Assembly: GCF_000378465.1 (NCBI RefSeq)
Contig: NZ_KB899924.1
Location: 1-64,000 of the forward strand
Origin: Elioraea tepidiphila DSM 17972
GTDB lineage: Bacteria > Pseudomonadota > Alphaproteobacteria > Acetobacterales > Acetobacteraceae
Reading direction: 5' to 3'
DNA length: 64,000 nucleotides
In this document: positions 1 through 8,607 of the stretch, one piece after another
Numbering within the stretch: the first letter of the stretch is position 1
Layout: each line of letters begins with the position of its first letter
The notes under the pieces: generated by a model
What the model was told of the DNA's origin: nothing
The model's database searches: none
What the model saw: the letters and a program-made list of their open reading frames with translations, nothing else
Translations under genes and position numbers: made by a program

Positions 1-316
1 CGCGATCCAGCATCAGCGCCACGTCGTGGATGGTGCGGAACAGCAGCCGCCGGACGAAGCGGCGGAACCACCAGTAGACCGTCTGCCATGGGCCGAAGTG
101 CACCGGCAGCATCCGCCAGCCACCCGCGCTTCGTGCCATGTAGCGGATCGCGTTCAGCACCTCACGCAGAGCGACTGACGACTTCCGACCGCGCCGCGAC
201 GGCTTCGGCAGCAACGGCTCGATCCGCGCCCATTCCTCGTCCGTCAGGTCAGACGGGTAGCGCTTCGTCTTCCGGCCAAGCTCGGCCATCCGGCCTCGCG
301 TCTCTCGGGTCCACAT
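1..316 (-). mobile_element. IS5-family transposase, N-terminal part, cut by window edge
   Basis: This is the first 105 codons of a DDE transposase of the IS5 family, in the group with a separate N-terminal domain (DUF4096-like). Reading from 316 on the minus strand, the protein begins MWTRETRGRMAELGRK and continues with YPSDLTDEEWARIEPLLPK and then GGWRMLPVHFGPWQTVYWWF. These are typical of the N-terminal helical DNA-binding half. An in-frame second ATG lies at 289; 316 was chosen because family members usually start MWT. The catalytic half lies beyond the window. The upstream side (317-371) probably holds the terminal inverted repeat, but without the other end it cannot be defined. The next gene ends at 372, so the element sits directly at the 3' end of the MAPEG gene and may supply its last codons. 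Confidence 0.85.
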
Positions 317-371
317 CCCGAGCTTGAATCATCCCCCGCCGCGTCGCGCCAAGCCATTCTCAAACGGTCAC

Positions 372-884
372 TCAGACGAGGCCGGCCCAGGCAAGGCCGG
401 CCCAGCCGAGCGCAGCGAGGCTGCACGCGCCCGTCGCCGCCATGCCGGGCGCGCGCGCCAGCGGATGGATCGCGTAGCCGAGCCAGAACGCCAGACGCGC
501 AACGCCGAACACGACCCCCAGCGCGGCGACCCCGCGCATCGGCGCACCCGCGGCGGCGAGGGCGAGCATCGCCGGGGCGAACACCGCCAACTGCTCCACC
601 GTGTTGGTGATCGCGCGCTGCGTGCGGATCAGCGCGCGGCTGTCGCTGCCCGCGATCGGGTCGAAGGCGCCGGTCGCGAAGCGGAGCAGCATCTGCGCGC
701 CGATCATCAGCGCCAGGACCAACGCGCCGGGCAGCAGGGCGAGGGCGGCCAAGCCAAGCCGGTCGGCGGTGCTCGCCGCGGCGATCGGCGGCAGCAGCCA
801 GTCCAGCGCAACGAACAGCGCGGCAGCGATGCCAAGCCCGATCCCGGAACCGCCGACCGAGAGGAGACGGGCGCCGCTCGCCAC
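372..884 (-). CDS. MAPEG family membrane protein
   Basis: A 170-residue hydrophobic protein with about four membrane helices. It matches the MAPEG family (membrane-associated proteins in eicosanoid and glutathione metabolism), whose bacterial members are mostly of unknown substrate. The recognisable core is about residues 88-155: RTQRAITNTVEQLAVFAPA followed by a GVARLAFWLGYAIHPLAR stretch, the conserved helix-loop with the arginine and asparagine that bind glutathione in eukaryotic members. It starts with GTG only 2 bases after the accA stop, so it is co-transcribed with accA. It is somewhat longer than usual bacterial MAPEG proteins (about 130-140 aa), with extra sequence at the N-terminus. 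Its stop lies next to the IS5 element, so the C-terminal tail with its GWAGLAWAGL repeat may be altered. Function beyond membrane association is not known. Confidence 0.8.
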   Translation of the reverse strand: MASGARLLSVGGSGIGLGIAAALFVALDWLLPPIAAASTADRLGLAALALLPGALVLALMIGAQMLLRFATGAFDPIAGSDSRALIRTQRAITNTVEQLAVFAPAMLALAAAGAPMRGVAALGVVFGVARLAFWLGYAIHPLARAPGMAATGACSLAALGWAGLAWAGLV

Positions 885-886
885 GC

Positions 887-1846
887 TCAGGCCGCGAGGC
901 CCTGCCGGCCCATCTCGAGGAACTTCTCCTGGCGGGCGGCGATCAGCCCCGGCCCGTCGAGGCTCGCAAGCCCTGCAAGCGCGGCCGCGACGGCCTCGCC
1001 GATCGCGGTGATGGTCGCCGCCGGGTCGCGATGCGCGCCCCCCAGCGGCTCGCCGATGATGCCGTCGATCAGGCCGAGCTTCTCCAGGTCCGCCGCCGTA
1101 AGCTTCAGCGCCTCGGCCGCGGCCTCGGCCTGGGCGGCGTCGCGCCAGAGGATCGAGGCGCAGCCCTCGGGGCTGATCACGCTGTAGATCGCGTGCTCCA
1201 GCATGAGCACCCGGTCGGCGCTCGCGAGCGCGATCGCGCCGCCCGAGCCGCCCTCGCCTATGATGGTGGCGACGATCGGCACCGGCGCGGCGAGGCAGGC
1301 CTCGATCGAGCGCGCAATCGCCTCGGCCTGGCCGCGCGCCTCGGCATCGATGCCGGGATAGGCACCGGGGGTGTCGACGAAGGTGAGGATGGGCAGGCGG
1401 AACCGCCCGGCGAGCTCGATGATCCGGCGCGCCTTGCGGTAGCCCTCGGGCCGGCTCATGCCGAAATTGTGGGCGACCCGGCTTTCCGTGTCGTCGCCCT
1501 TCTCGGTGCCGAGCACGGCCACCGCGCGGCCGCGGAACCGGCCCAGGCCGGCGAGCACGGCGCGGTCATCGGCGAAGGCGCGATCGCCAGCGAGGGGGAC
1601 GAACTCCTCGATCAGGCCCGCGACCACGGCGCGCGCGTGCGGCCGGGCCGGGTGGCGTGCGACCTGGGTCTTCTGCCAGGGCGTGAGCTTGGCGTAGGTC
1701 GCGGCGAGCAGCTTCTCGACCTTCTCGCCGAGCCGGGCGATCTCGTCGGCGATATCGACCTCTGGGCTGTCGGGGAGGCGGCGGAGCTCCTCGATCTTGC
1801 CCTCGAGCTCGGCGATCGGCTTCTCGAAGTCCAGGAAGTGGCGCAT
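887..1846 (-). CDS. accA: acetyl-CoA carboxylase carboxyltransferase subunit alpha
   Basis: Alpha subunit of the carboxyltransferase half of acetyl-CoA carboxylase. With AccD it moves the carboxyl group from carboxybiotin (on AccB) to acetyl-CoA, giving malonyl-CoA for fatty-acid synthesis in the cytosol. The 319 residues match the usual length. The N-terminus has the family opening FLDFEKPIAELEGKIEELR. The crotonase-like core shows PEGYRKARRIIELAGRF, TFVDTPGAYPG and IGEGGSGGAIALASADRV, which form the CoA-binding and oxyanion-hole region. The ATG at 1846 fits family N-termini. The gene is upstream of and almost joined to the MAPEG gene. accD and accBC are not in the window. Confidence 0.97.
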   Translation of the reverse strand: MRHFLDFEKPIAELEGKIEELRRLPDSPEVDIADEIARLGEKVEKLLAATYAKLTPWQKTQVARHPARPHARAVVAGLIEEFVPLAGDRAFADDRAVLAGLGRFRGRAVAVLGTEKGDDTESRVAHNFGMSRPEGYRKARRIIELAGRFRLPILTFVDTPGAYPGIDAEARGQAEAIARSIEACLAAPVPIVATIIGEGGSGGAIALASADRVLMLEHAIYSVISPEGCASILWRDAAQAEAAAEALKLTAADLEKLGLIDGIIGEPLGGAHRDPAATITAIGEAVAAALAGLASLDGPGLIAARQEKFLEMGRQGLAA

Positions 1847-1937
1847 GGCGGCGAGCGCGTAGCATATCGGGCACGGGCCGGTAAGCGGCGCGGGCAGCCT
1901 TGAACCGCGGCGGGGCGGGGCGGTATGCGTGGACCGG

Positions 1938-2013
1938 GCCGGCTTAGCTCAGCTGGTAGAGCACCTGATTTGTAATCAGGGGGTCGGGGGTTCGAGCCCC
2001 TCAGCCGGCACCA
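1938..2013 (+). tRNA. tRNA-Thr (anticodon UGU)
   Basis: A complete cloverleaf can be drawn. Acceptor arm GCCGGCT (1938-1944) pairs with AGCCGGC (2003-2009). The D arm is 1947-1962. The anticodon stem CCTGA/TCAGG encloses the loop TTTGTAA with anticodon TGT at 1971-1973. The T arm is GGGGG/CCCTC (one G-U pair) around TTCGAGC. The discriminator is A2010 and the CCA is encoded (2011-2013). It reads ACA, and by wobble other ACN codons. A decayed transposase begins immediately after the CCA. Confidence 0.97.
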
Positions 2014-2395
2014 GCCGGGGCAGGTCGTCGGCAGACCGAACAGCGGTGCGCCGCCGGACGCCAGGGTCCGGACGCAATCGGGCCCGTTCGGTGACGTCGG
2101 CGACGGTGCCGCCGTTCGGCAGGATCGCGTGCGCGCGGCCTTGCCCGTCGCAGAGCGCGCGGATCTTGGTGGTGCGACCGCCGCGCGACCGGCCGATCGC
2201 CCGGCGGCAGGCCTCATCTTCGCCCCCTGTTTCGCACCGTTAGCCGGGCCGTGCGCCTTCGCAGCCGCGCTGTCGATCCGCGTCACCTGGGGCGGGTCGG
2301 CGCAGGCGACGAGGGCTGCGAAGATGCGCGGCCAAAGCCCGCACGGGCTTCGGCGGTTGAACACCATGGTGTATGGAGTCGCCCGTGAAGAACGG
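2014..2395 (-). pseudogene. decayed IS5-family transposase fragment
   Basis: Remnant of an IS5-type DDE transposase, minus strand. One frame reads VFNRRSPCGLWPRIFAALVA, then VTRIDSAAAKAHG (around the first catalytic aspartate). A second frame then reads AIGRSRGGRTTKIRALCDG and NGGTVADVTERARL. The switch between frames falls near the GGGGG run around 2222, so at least one base has been lost or gained. The sequence stops at the 3' end of tRNA-Thr without the remaining catalytic residues. The gene is therefore frameshifted and truncated at both ends. It is not a copy of the IS5 N-terminal fragment at 1-316, because the two cover different parts of the transposase. Confidence 0.75.
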
Positions 2396-2975
2396 TGAAG
2401 ACCGCGGAGCTCCTGTGCTTTCTGGCTGGCGGAAGTATTCGTGATTGCAGGGCGCCGCGGCAGGACCGGCCGAAACCTTGCAAACGCGCACCTCTGTTGG
2501 AGGCGCCGCGGCGGCGTGATTCTGTCGGTGCATCGCCGCAACACCCCCAGGTCCATCGCGTACAGGCCCAAGTCGCGGCGTGGGCGTCATCATCGACCAG
2601 AATGTGCATGTGGCCGACAGCACTACGCTCTCGTTTCCGGTCTGTATGCCGAACGACACGGACGACCAGGGAGCCGGAGAAAGGCTCGTTGGCAAACCAC
2701 CGTAATCATCAGCTCGCTGACCCTACCTCTCCCGACCGCGTCGGCCGGGCCCCCGGGGCCCCCGTTCAACCAGCGCGCGTCGGCCTGGTCCGAAATCCCC
2801 CTTCGCTGCGGACATCGTCCGCAACCGGCTTGCGGGTCCCGGACCAAGCCGAGCCCAATAAGGATCATTGCTCCGAAGCCGATAGCGAACGCGGCCTTCG
2901 TCCCCGCCCCCACCTTGACACCCGCGCCCCCGCACGCCCAAAACGCCCGCCCCCGGCCCCAACGGGAGAGGGCCC
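2396..2975. other. gene-poor stretch with possible remnants
   Basis: No convincing gene is visible. Codon use is mixed and several stops interrupt every frame. A minus-strand frame starting with GTG at 2913 opens with a hydrophobic run (AAFAIGFGAMILIGLGLV) that could be one membrane helix, but the rest (to 2623) resembles no family. A short plus-strand frame from GTG 2580 (41 codons) is also unrecognised. The position between a broken transposase and ogt suggests debris from insertion-sequence activity. Confidence 0.4.
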
Positions 2976-3419
2976 ATGCCGCAACTGACCGCGCTGACCC
3001 CGCTCGGCGATCTCACCCTGTCCGAACAGGACGGGGCGATCGTCGCACTCGACTGGGGCCGCGGCCGCGACCAGTCCCCCACCCCGCTCCTCGCGCGCGC
3101 GACCGCGGCGCTGCACGCCTATTTCGATGGCGCGCCCGATCCTTTCGCTGACCTGCCGCTGAACCCCGCCGGCACGGCGTTCCAGCGCCGCGTCTGGGCC
3201 GCCATGCAGGCCATTCCTCGCGGCCAGACCCGCCGCTACGGCGACCTCGCGCGCGACCTCCGCTGCTCGCCGCGCGCCGTCGGCACCGCCTGCGGCGCCA
3301 ACCCCATCCCCATCATCATCCCCTGCCACCGCGTCACCGGCAGCAGCGGCCTCGGCGGCTACTCCGGCGGCGACGGCCCCGCCACCAAGCGCTACCTCCT
3401 CGGCCTCGAACAGGCCTGA
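2976..3419 (+). CDS. ogt: methylated-DNA--protein-cysteine methyltransferase
   Basis: DNA repair suicide enzyme that takes the methyl group from O6-methylguanine (and O4-methylthymine) onto its own cysteine. The 147-residue protein has the DNA-binding helix region AFQRRVWAAMQAIPRGQT at about 68-85. The active site is IPCHRV at about 112-117, followed by GLGGYSGGDGPATKRYLLG, which ends the family core. It is a single-domain Ogt type without the Ada N-terminal domain. The start ATG is preceded by a GGGAGAGGG ribosome-binding site. It is the first gene of a plus-strand run with qor and the FMN reductase (34-base and 26-base gaps), so it may be co-transcribed with two NAD(P)H-dependent enzymes. 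Confidence 0.95.
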   Translation: MPQLTALTPLGDLTLSEQDGAIVALDWGRGRDQSPTPLLARATAALHAYFDGAPDPFADLPLNPAGTAFQRRVWAAMQAIPRGQTRRYGDLARDLRCSPRAVGTACGANPIPIIIPCHRVTGSSGLGGYSGGDGPATKRYLLGLEQA

Positions 3420-3453
3420 CACCCACCGGCACCATCATCGAAGGACGCGCCTG

Positions 3454-4431
3454 ATGAACCACGCGATCCGCATCCACGAGCACGGCGGCCCCGAGGCCAT
3501 GAAGTGGGACGAGATCCCCACCCCCTCCCCCGGCCCGGGCGAGGCCCTCGTCCGCCACGCTGCGATCGGCCTCAACTACATCGACGTCTATTTCCGCACC
3601 GGCCTCTACAAGCCGCCCTCGCTCCCCTGCGTGATCGGCATGGAAGGTGCGGGCACGGTCGAGGCCGTGGGCGAAGGGGTGACCGTGGTCGCGCCGGGCG
3701 ACCGCGTCGCCTACGCCACCGCGCCGATCGGCGCCTACGCCGAGGCGCGCACCATCAAGGCCGACCGCCTTGTGAAGCTGCCCGCCGACATCTCCTTCGA
3801 GCAGGCGGCGGCGATGATGCTCCAGGGCATGACCGCCGAGTACCTACTCCGCCGCACCTTCCCGGTGAAACCCGGGCAAACGATCCTCGTGCACGCCGCC
3901 GCCGGGGGGGTCGGGCTGATCATGTGCCAATGGGCCAAGCATCTGGGCGCCACCGTGATCGGCACCGTCGGCTCGGACGCCAAGGCGGAACTCGCCCGGG
4001 CGCATGGCTGCGACCACCCGATCGTCTACACCAGGGAGGACTTCCAGGCCCGCGTGAAGGAGATCACCGGCGGGAAGATGCTGCCCGTGGTCTACGACAG
4101 CGTCGGCCGCGAGACCTTCATGAAGTCGCTCGACTGCCTCGCCCCGCTCGGCATGATGGTGGTGTTCGGCAACGCCTCCGGTGCCGTGCCGCCCTTCGAT
4201 GTCGGCATCCTCGCCGCCAAGGGCTCGCTGTTCCTCACACGCCCGACGCTGGCCACCTACACCGCAAAACGCGAAGACCTCGTCGCCTCCGCCGAGGCGC
4301 TGTTCGACGTCGTGCGCAAGGGCGCAGTGAAGATCGAGGTGAACCAGCGCTTTCCGCTCAAGGACGCCGCCGACGCGCACCGCGCGCTCGAGGCGCGCCA
4401 GACCACCGGCTCGACGGTGCTGCTGCCGTGA
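3454..4431 (+). CDS. qor: NADPH:quinone oxidoreductase, zinc-free MDR family
   Basis: A 325-residue medium-chain dehydrogenase/reductase of the quinone oxidoreductase type, which reduces quinones with NADPH. The N-terminal GroES-like domain contains IGLNYIDVYFRTGLYK (about 35-50), the zinc-free signature. The Rossmann domain has HAAAGGVGLIMCQWAK (about 147-162), the nucleotide-binding AxxGxxG. The C-terminal region carries LTRPTLATYT. Zinc ligands of alcohol dehydrogenases are absent, supporting QOR rather than ADH. AAGGA precedes the ATG. It follows ogt and precedes the flavin reductase on the same strand. Confidence 0.92.
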   Translation: MNHAIRIHEHGGPEAMKWDEIPTPSPGPGEALVRHAAIGLNYIDVYFRTGLYKPPSLPCVIGMEGAGTVEAVGEGVTVVAPGDRVAYATAPIGAYAEARTIKADRLVKLPADISFEQAAAMMLQGMTAEYLLRRTFPVKPGQTILVHAAAGGVGLIMCQWAKHLGATVIGTVGSDAKAELARAHGCDHPIVYTREDFQARVKEITGGKMLPVVYDSVGRETFMKSLDCLAPLGMMVVFGNASGAVPPFDVGILAAKGSLFLTRPTLATYTAKREDLVASAEALFDVVRKGAVKIEVNQRFPLKDAADAHRALEARQTTGSTVLLP

Positions 4432-4457
4432 CCGCCGGCTGACCGCGGAGAGAGACG

Positions 4458-5030
4458 ATGGCAGGGCCCTACACCGTCGCCGCGATCTGCGGCTCGCTGC
4501 GGCGCGACTCCTGGAACCGCAAGCTGATGAACGCGGCGATCGCCCGCGCGCCCGCCGCGCTGGCGATCGCCGAGGTGCCGATCGGCGACCTGCCGCTGTT
4601 CAACGAGGACCTCGAACGCGACCCGTGGCCAGACGCCGTGCTCGCCGCCGGTGCTGCCTTACGTGCGGCCGATGCCGTGCTTGTTGTTACGCCGGAATAT
4701 AATGCTTCCGTTCCGGGACCGCTCAAGAACGCGCTCGACTGGCTGTCGCGCAAGACCTCGGCCGGTCCCGCTCCGATGAACGGCAAGCCTGTCGCCCTCA
4801 TCGGCGCGACCCCAGGACTGATGGGCACCGCGCGCGCCCAGGCGCAGGTGCGCCAGGCGCTTCAGAACCTCTCGCTGCCCGTGCTGCCGGGACCGAACGT
4901 GTTCGTGACCCAAGCCGCGACACGGTTCGACGACAGCGGCGCGCTCACCGACGAGATGACACTCAAGATGCTCGACACGCTGCTGGAGCGGTTTGTGAAC
5001 TGGATTGAAAGGAACAGGGTGGGGGGATGA
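4458..5030 (+). CDS. NADPH-dependent FMN reductase
   Basis: A 190-residue flavodoxin-like protein of the NADPH-dependent FMN reductase family (ChrR/YieF/ArsH relatives). The phosphate-binding loop GSLRRDSWNRKL is at about 11-22, and PEYNASVPGPLKNALDWLSR at about 79-98 contacts the isoalloxazine ring and forms the dimer. Members reduce FMN, quinones or chromate. The exact substrate cannot be read from sequence, but placement behind a quinone reductase suggests a joint role in two-electron quinone detoxification. It ends at a strong hairpin shared with the convergent acetyltransferase gene. Confidence 0.88.
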   Translation: MAGPYTVAAICGSLRRDSWNRKLMNAAIARAPAALAIAEVPIGDLPLFNEDLERDPWPDAVLAAGAALRAADAVLVVTPEYNASVPGPLKNALDWLSRKTSAGPAPMNGKPVALIGATPGLMGTARAQAQVRQALQNLSLPVLPGPNVFVTQAATRFDDSGALTDEMTLKMLDTLLERFVNWIERNRVGG

Positions 5031-5031
5031 C

Positions 5032-5058
5032 GGTAGGGCCGCTCTTCGCGGCCCTACC
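5032..5058. terminator. bidirectional hairpin between convergent genes
   Basis: GGTAGGGCCGC and GCGGCCCTACC form a perfect 11-bp stem around TCTTC. It starts 2 bases after the FMN reductase stop and lies 18 bases before the end of the convergent GNAT gene. There is no long T run, so efficiency is inferred from the stem and its position. Confidence 0.7.
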
Positions 5059-5075
5059 CCCGACACCCCCCTTGC

Positions 5076-5819
5076 TCAACCGCGCACGCGGTAGACGTAA
5101 CGGTACGACTCGCGGAAACCGAGCCTGCGATACAGCGAGAGCGCGGGATCGTTCTCCGCCTCGACCTGGAGACAGGCGACGCGCGCGCCCTCCGACCGCG
5201 CCCAGCCGAACGCCGCCAGGCACGCACGCCGGGCAAGCCCGCGCCCGCGCATGACCGGCAGCGTCGCCACCCCCGACAGCACGGCCACCGTCCCGTCCGC
5301 CGCCGCATAGGCGACGGAGGCGATCCGCCCCTCCAGCCGCACCGCCACCCACGCCGCCGGCACCAGCAGCAGCGACGGGAACAGCCGGAGCTCCGCCATC
5401 CGCTCCGCCACGCGCGCGGCCCCACCCTCCGATGCATCGAACCAAGCCTCGTCCGGCGCCTCCGCCGTCTCGGCCGGACCGTCGGGCAAGGGCAGCCCGT
5501 CCAGCGCACCCGCCATCACGATCGTCTCGCCCATGCGCGCGTAGCCGCGCGCCATCAGCAGCGGCTCCAAGGCCGGCGGCGACAGCGGCGTCAGCCGGAA
5601 CCGCGGCCGCACCCCCAGCCGCTCGTACCACCCTTCGATCCGCTGCACCCGCGCGGGCAGGTCCACACCATCCGCCGGATCGAGCCATGTCGCACTGTTG
5701 ATCCGCCCCGCTCCGCCGTGCCCGGCGCGCACCACCGCCGCGCCGCACAACGCCTGTCGCGGCGCCGGCACCGCGTTCAACGCCGCTCGCTCCAGCAGCT
5801 CGATCGGGGGCGTGTCCAT
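5076..5819 (-). CDS. GNAT family N-acetyltransferase
   Basis: A 247-residue acetyl-CoA-dependent N-acetyltransferase. The GNAT fold is in the C-terminal half: GVATLPVMRGRGLARRACL at about 185-203 contains the RGxGLAR acetyl-CoA pyrophosphate loop, and LYRRLGFRESYRYVYR at about 229-244 is the final helix-strand motif. The N-terminal half (about 1-130) is weakly conserved and may be a degenerate second GNAT domain, as in other proteins of 240-250 residues. The substrate is unknown. It is transcribed alone, convergent with the reductase genes and divergent from iorA. Confidence 0.85.
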   Translation of the reverse strand: MDTPPIELLERAALNAVPAPRQALCGAAVVRAGHGGAGRINSATWLDPADGVDLPARVQRIEGWYERLGVRPRFRLTPLSPPALEPLLMARGYARMGETIVMAGALDGLPLPDGPAETAEAPDEAWFDASEGGAARVAERMAELRLFPSLLLVPAAWVAVRLEGRIASVAYAAADGTVAVLSGVATLPVMRGRGLARRACLAAFGWARSEGARVACLQVEAENDPALSLYRRLGFRESYRYVYRVRG

Positions 5820-5944
5820 CGCCGCGCCAGCAAACCATGCCGCAGCGCGAAACGGAACAAGGCCACCCCATCAGCGCGTGAATTGACCGACAGGCCCTCA
5901 CGCCATAGCTTGCCGACTGTCAACAAACGAGGGGAGGTATCACC
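5820..5944 (+). promoter_or_regulatory. divergent intergenic region upstream of iorA
   Basis: This 125-base stretch separates the GNAT gene from the molybdenum hydroxylase operon and must hold both promoters. A clear ribosome-binding site (GGGGAGG, 5931-5937) sits before the GTG start at 5945. No convincing -35/-10 pair can be assigned by eye. Confidence 0.4.
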
Positions 5945-6397
5945 GTGATCGCACTCACCGTGAACGGGACCGCGCGCCAACTCGACGCCGATCCCGACAT
6001 GCCCCTGCTCTGGGCGTTGCGCGATCTGCTCGATCTCACCGGCACCAAATACGGCTGCGGCATCGCCGTCTGCGGCGCCTGCACCGTTCATGTCGACGGC
6101 GTGCCGACGCGCGCCTGCGTCACCCCGCTCGCCGCCGTTGCCGGTCGCACGGTCGTCACGATCGAGGGACTCGATCCGAACGGGCAACATCCGGTGCAGC
6201 GCGCCTGGGTGGAAAAACAGGTTCCGCAATGCGGCTACTGCCAGTGCGGCCAGATCATGCAGGCCGCGGCCCTGCTGAAGGACAAGCCCAAGCCCACCGA
6301 CGCCGACATCGACGCGGCGATGGCCAACAACCTGTGCCGCTGCGGCACCTACGAGCGCATCCGTGCGGCGATCCATCGCGCCGCCGAGCTCGCCTGA
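5945..6397 (+). CDS. iorA: (2Fe-2S) subunit of a molybdenum hydroxylase, IorA-like
   Basis: Small electron-transfer subunit (150 aa) of a xanthine-oxidase-family molybdenum hydroxylase of the isoquinoline 1-oxidoreductase type. It passes electrons from the molybdopterin subunit through two [2Fe-2S] clusters. The N-terminal plant-ferredoxin-like domain has [17 protein letters not shown] at about 38-54, with a further Cys in TRAC. The C-terminal four-helix domain has [12 protein letters not shown] at about 98-109 and [15 protein letters not shown] at about 129-143. All eight cluster cysteines are present. It starts with GTG 8 bases after a GGGGAGG site and precedes the large subunit by 11 bases. 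The natural substrate (N-heterocycle or aldehyde) cannot be told from sequence. Confidence 0.93.
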   Translation: MIALTVNGTARQLDADPDMPLLWALRDLLDLTGTKYGCGIAVCGACTVHVDGVPTRACVTPLAAVAGRTVVTIEGLDPNGQHPVQRAWVEKQVPQCGYCQCGQIMQAAALLKDKPKPTDADIDAAMANNLCRCGTYERIRAAIHRAAELA

Positions 6398-6408
6398 GGG
6401 AGGCCGAC

Positions 6409-8544
6409 ATGAACGCCATCACGATGAACCGGCGCGGCCTGTTCCGCGCTTCCGCAGCAGCCGCCGTCGCGCTGAGCATCCCGGTTTCGCTGCCCGCCCG
6501 CGGCCAGGCCGCGCGCAACGGCGACGCGCTCACGGCCTATCTGCGCATCGCGCAGGACGGCTCCATCACCCTGATCACGCCCGTCACCGAGATGGGCCAG
6601 GGCACGCACACCGCGCATGTGATGCTGATCGCCGACGAGCTCGGCGTGCCGATGTCGGCGGTGAGGACCGTGCGCGTCGGCCAGCCCTCCGAGCCGATGC
6701 GCCGACCGCCCGGCGAACAGTCCACCGGCGGATCGACCGGCACGCGCGCCTGGGTGGTGCGGCTGCGCACCGCCGCAGCGCAAGCGCGCGAGGTGCTGAC
6801 CGAGGCCGCCGCGCGCCGCATGAACGTGCCGGTCGCGGAACTGAAGGCCGAGGACGGCGCGATCGTGCACGCCGCCTCGAACCGTTCGGTCCCGATCGGC
6901 TCGCTGGTGCGCGAGGCGGCGGCCCTGCCGCTGCCCGAGAAGCCGACGCTGCGCCCGGCCTCGGAGCTGAAGATCGTCGGCCGGTCGCAGCCGCGCATCG
7001 ACATCCCGGCCAAGGTGACGGGCCGCGCGGTGTTCGGCATGGACTTCAAGGTGCCGGGCATGCTGTACGCCTGCGCGCGTCTTGCGCCGGTGTATCGCGC
7101 CGAGCTCGACAGCTTCGACCGCGCCTCGGTCAACGGCATCAAGGGCATCGTCGATGTGGTGCCGCTGCCGCGCGGCGTCGCCGTCGTGGCGGAGACTGCC
7201 TGGGCCGCGATCAAGGGCGCCGAGACGATCGCGATCCGCTTCAAGTCGACGCCGCACGACACGCTCGACAGTGCCGCGTTCTCCGAGCGCATGATCGCCG
7301 CGCTCGATCAGGAGACGCGCGCGGTCGCGAAGAACGAGGGCGATGTCGATGCCGTGCTGCGCGCCGCGGCGAAGACCGTCGAGGCGGTCTACGAGGTGCC
7401 GTATCTCGCCCATGCCTGCATGGAGACCGACAACGCCACCGCGCAGGTGACGAATGACGGCGTGACGGTCTGGGCCCCGACGCAGCATCAGGACTGGGCG
7501 CTCGCCGAGGCGGCGCGCGCCGCGGGTGTCGATCCCTCGAAGGTGACGATCCACACCACGCTGCTCGGCGGCGGGTTCGGGCGTCGCTACGCCTACGAGG
7601 TGGTCGGCCAGGCGGTGACGGTCGCGCGCGCGGTGAACCGGCCGGTGAAGCTGTTCTGGCGCCGCGAGGACGAGCTGGCGCAGGGCTATTATCGCCCGGC
7701 GCAGGTCGCGCGCATGCGGGCCGCGCTCGACGCCGAGGGAAAGCTGACCGGCTTCTGGTTCCGTGCCGCCGGGCCCTCGACGGTGGCGGAGTTCCGCCCC
7801 GGCGCGATCCAGCAGAATGGTCTCGATCCCCAGCATGTCGCCTCGGTCGCCGACAGCCGTTACAGATTCGGAGCGTTCCGCGCCGACTGGGTGCGCGTCG
7901 ATGGCCCGCCGCGCAACTGGATCTGGCGGTCGGTCGGCGCGAGCCAGAACGGCTTCTTCCTCGAGGGCTTCCTCGACGAGGTAGCGCATGCGGCGGGCAA
8001 GGACCCGTACCGGTTCCGCCGCGAGCTGCTGGCGCATGACGCGCGCGCGCTGAAGGTGCTCGACCTCGTGGCCGAGAAGGCCGGCTGGGGCACGCCGTTG
8101 CCGGAAGGCCATGCGCGTGGCATCGCCTACATGGAGAGCTACGGCTCGCTCTGCGCCGAGGTCGCCGAGGTTTCGGTGGGCCAGGACGGGGTGCGCGTGC
8201 ACCGCGTCGTCGTCGTCCTCGACTGCGGCGACATTGTCAACCCGGACAGCGTCGAGGCCCAGCTGATGGGCAGCGTCGTGCAGGGGCTGTCGGCGACGCT
8301 CGGCGAGGCGATCACGCTGAAGAACGGCGCGGCCGAGCAGCGCAACTTCGATACCTACCCGATCCTGCGGATCGACCGCGCGCCCAAGGTCGAGGCGCAT
8401 GTGATCCGGTCCGGCCAGGGCTGGGGCGGTGTGGGCGAACCCGGCGTGCCGCCGCTCGCGCCGGCGGTGGCGAATGCGATCTTCGCCGCCACGGGCCGGC
8501 GCGTCCGTCGTCTGCCGCTGACGGCGGAAGGTCTCGGCGTGTAG
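6409..8544 (+). CDS. iorB: molybdopterin-binding large subunit, IorB-like
   Basis: Catalytic subunit (711 aa) of the two-subunit molybdenum hydroxylase, carrying the molybdenum-cytosine-dinucleotide centre. ATG 6409 is chosen because it yields a twin-arginine signal: NRRGLFRASAAAAVALSI follows within the first residues and ends near ARGQA. The enzyme is therefore probably exported folded to the periplasm, with IorA carried along. Family motifs seen are EMGQGTHTAHVMLIADEL (about 59-76), GGGFGRRYAYEVVGQAV around 385-400, and GWGGVGEPGVPPLAPAV near the C-terminus, where the GEPG glutamate is the expected base at the Mo site. No FAD subunit or cytochrome partner is adjacent, so the electron acceptor is unknown. 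A tandem hairpin follows the stop. Confidence 0.92.
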   Translation: MNAITMNRRGLFRASAAAAVALSIPVSLPARGQAARNGDALTAYLRIAQDGSITLITPVTEMGQGTHTAHVMLIADELGVPMSAVRTVRVGQPSEPMRRPPGEQSTGGSTGTRAWVVRLRTAAAQAREVLTEAAARRMNVPVAELKAEDGAIVHAASNRSVPIGSLVREAAALPLPEKPTLRPASELKIVGRSQPRIDIPAKVTGRAVFGMDFKVPGMLYACARLAPVYRAELDSFDRASVNGIKGIVDVVPLPRGVAVVAETAWAAIKGAETIAIRFKSTPHDTLDSAAFSERMIAALDQETRAVAKNEGDVDAVLRAAAKTVEAVYEVPYLAHACMETDNATAQVTNDGVTVWAPTQHQDWALAEAARAAGVDPSKVTIHTTLLGGGFGRRYAYEVVGQAVTVARAVNRPVKLFWRREDELAQGYYRPAQVARMRAALDAEGKLTGFWFRAAGPSTVAEFRPGAIQQNGLDPQHVASVADSRYRFGAFRADWVRVDGPPRNWIWRSVGASQNGFFLEGFLDEVAHAAGKDPYRFRRELLAHDARALKVLDLVAEKAGWGTPLPEGHARGIAYMESYGSLCAEVAEVSVGQDGVRVHRVVVVLDCGDIVNPDSVEAQLMGSVVQGLSATLGEAITLKNGAAEQRNFDTYPILRIDRAPKVEAHVIRSGQGWGGVGEPGVPPLAPAVANAIFAATGRRVRRLPLTAEGLGV

Positions 8545-8562
8545 GTCCAGGGATGGGGGTCT

Positions 8563-8590
8563 GGGGGAAGGGCCTTGCGGCCCTTCCCCC
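8563..8590 (+). terminator. hairpin after iorB, first copy
   Basis: GGGGGAAGGGCC and GGCCCTTCCCCC form a perfect 12-bp stem around TTGC, starting 18 bases after the iorB stop. It is likely a terminator, although no T tract follows. Confidence 0.65.
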
Positions 8591-8607
8591 ACGCGTTTCC
8601 TTCTGAT

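Noticed and set aside
1-2395. Composite transposon formed by the two IS5 sequences around accA and tRNA-Thr
   Set aside because: The two fragments cover different parts of the transposase, the right one is broken, no matching ends are visible, and accA and a tRNA are core genes.
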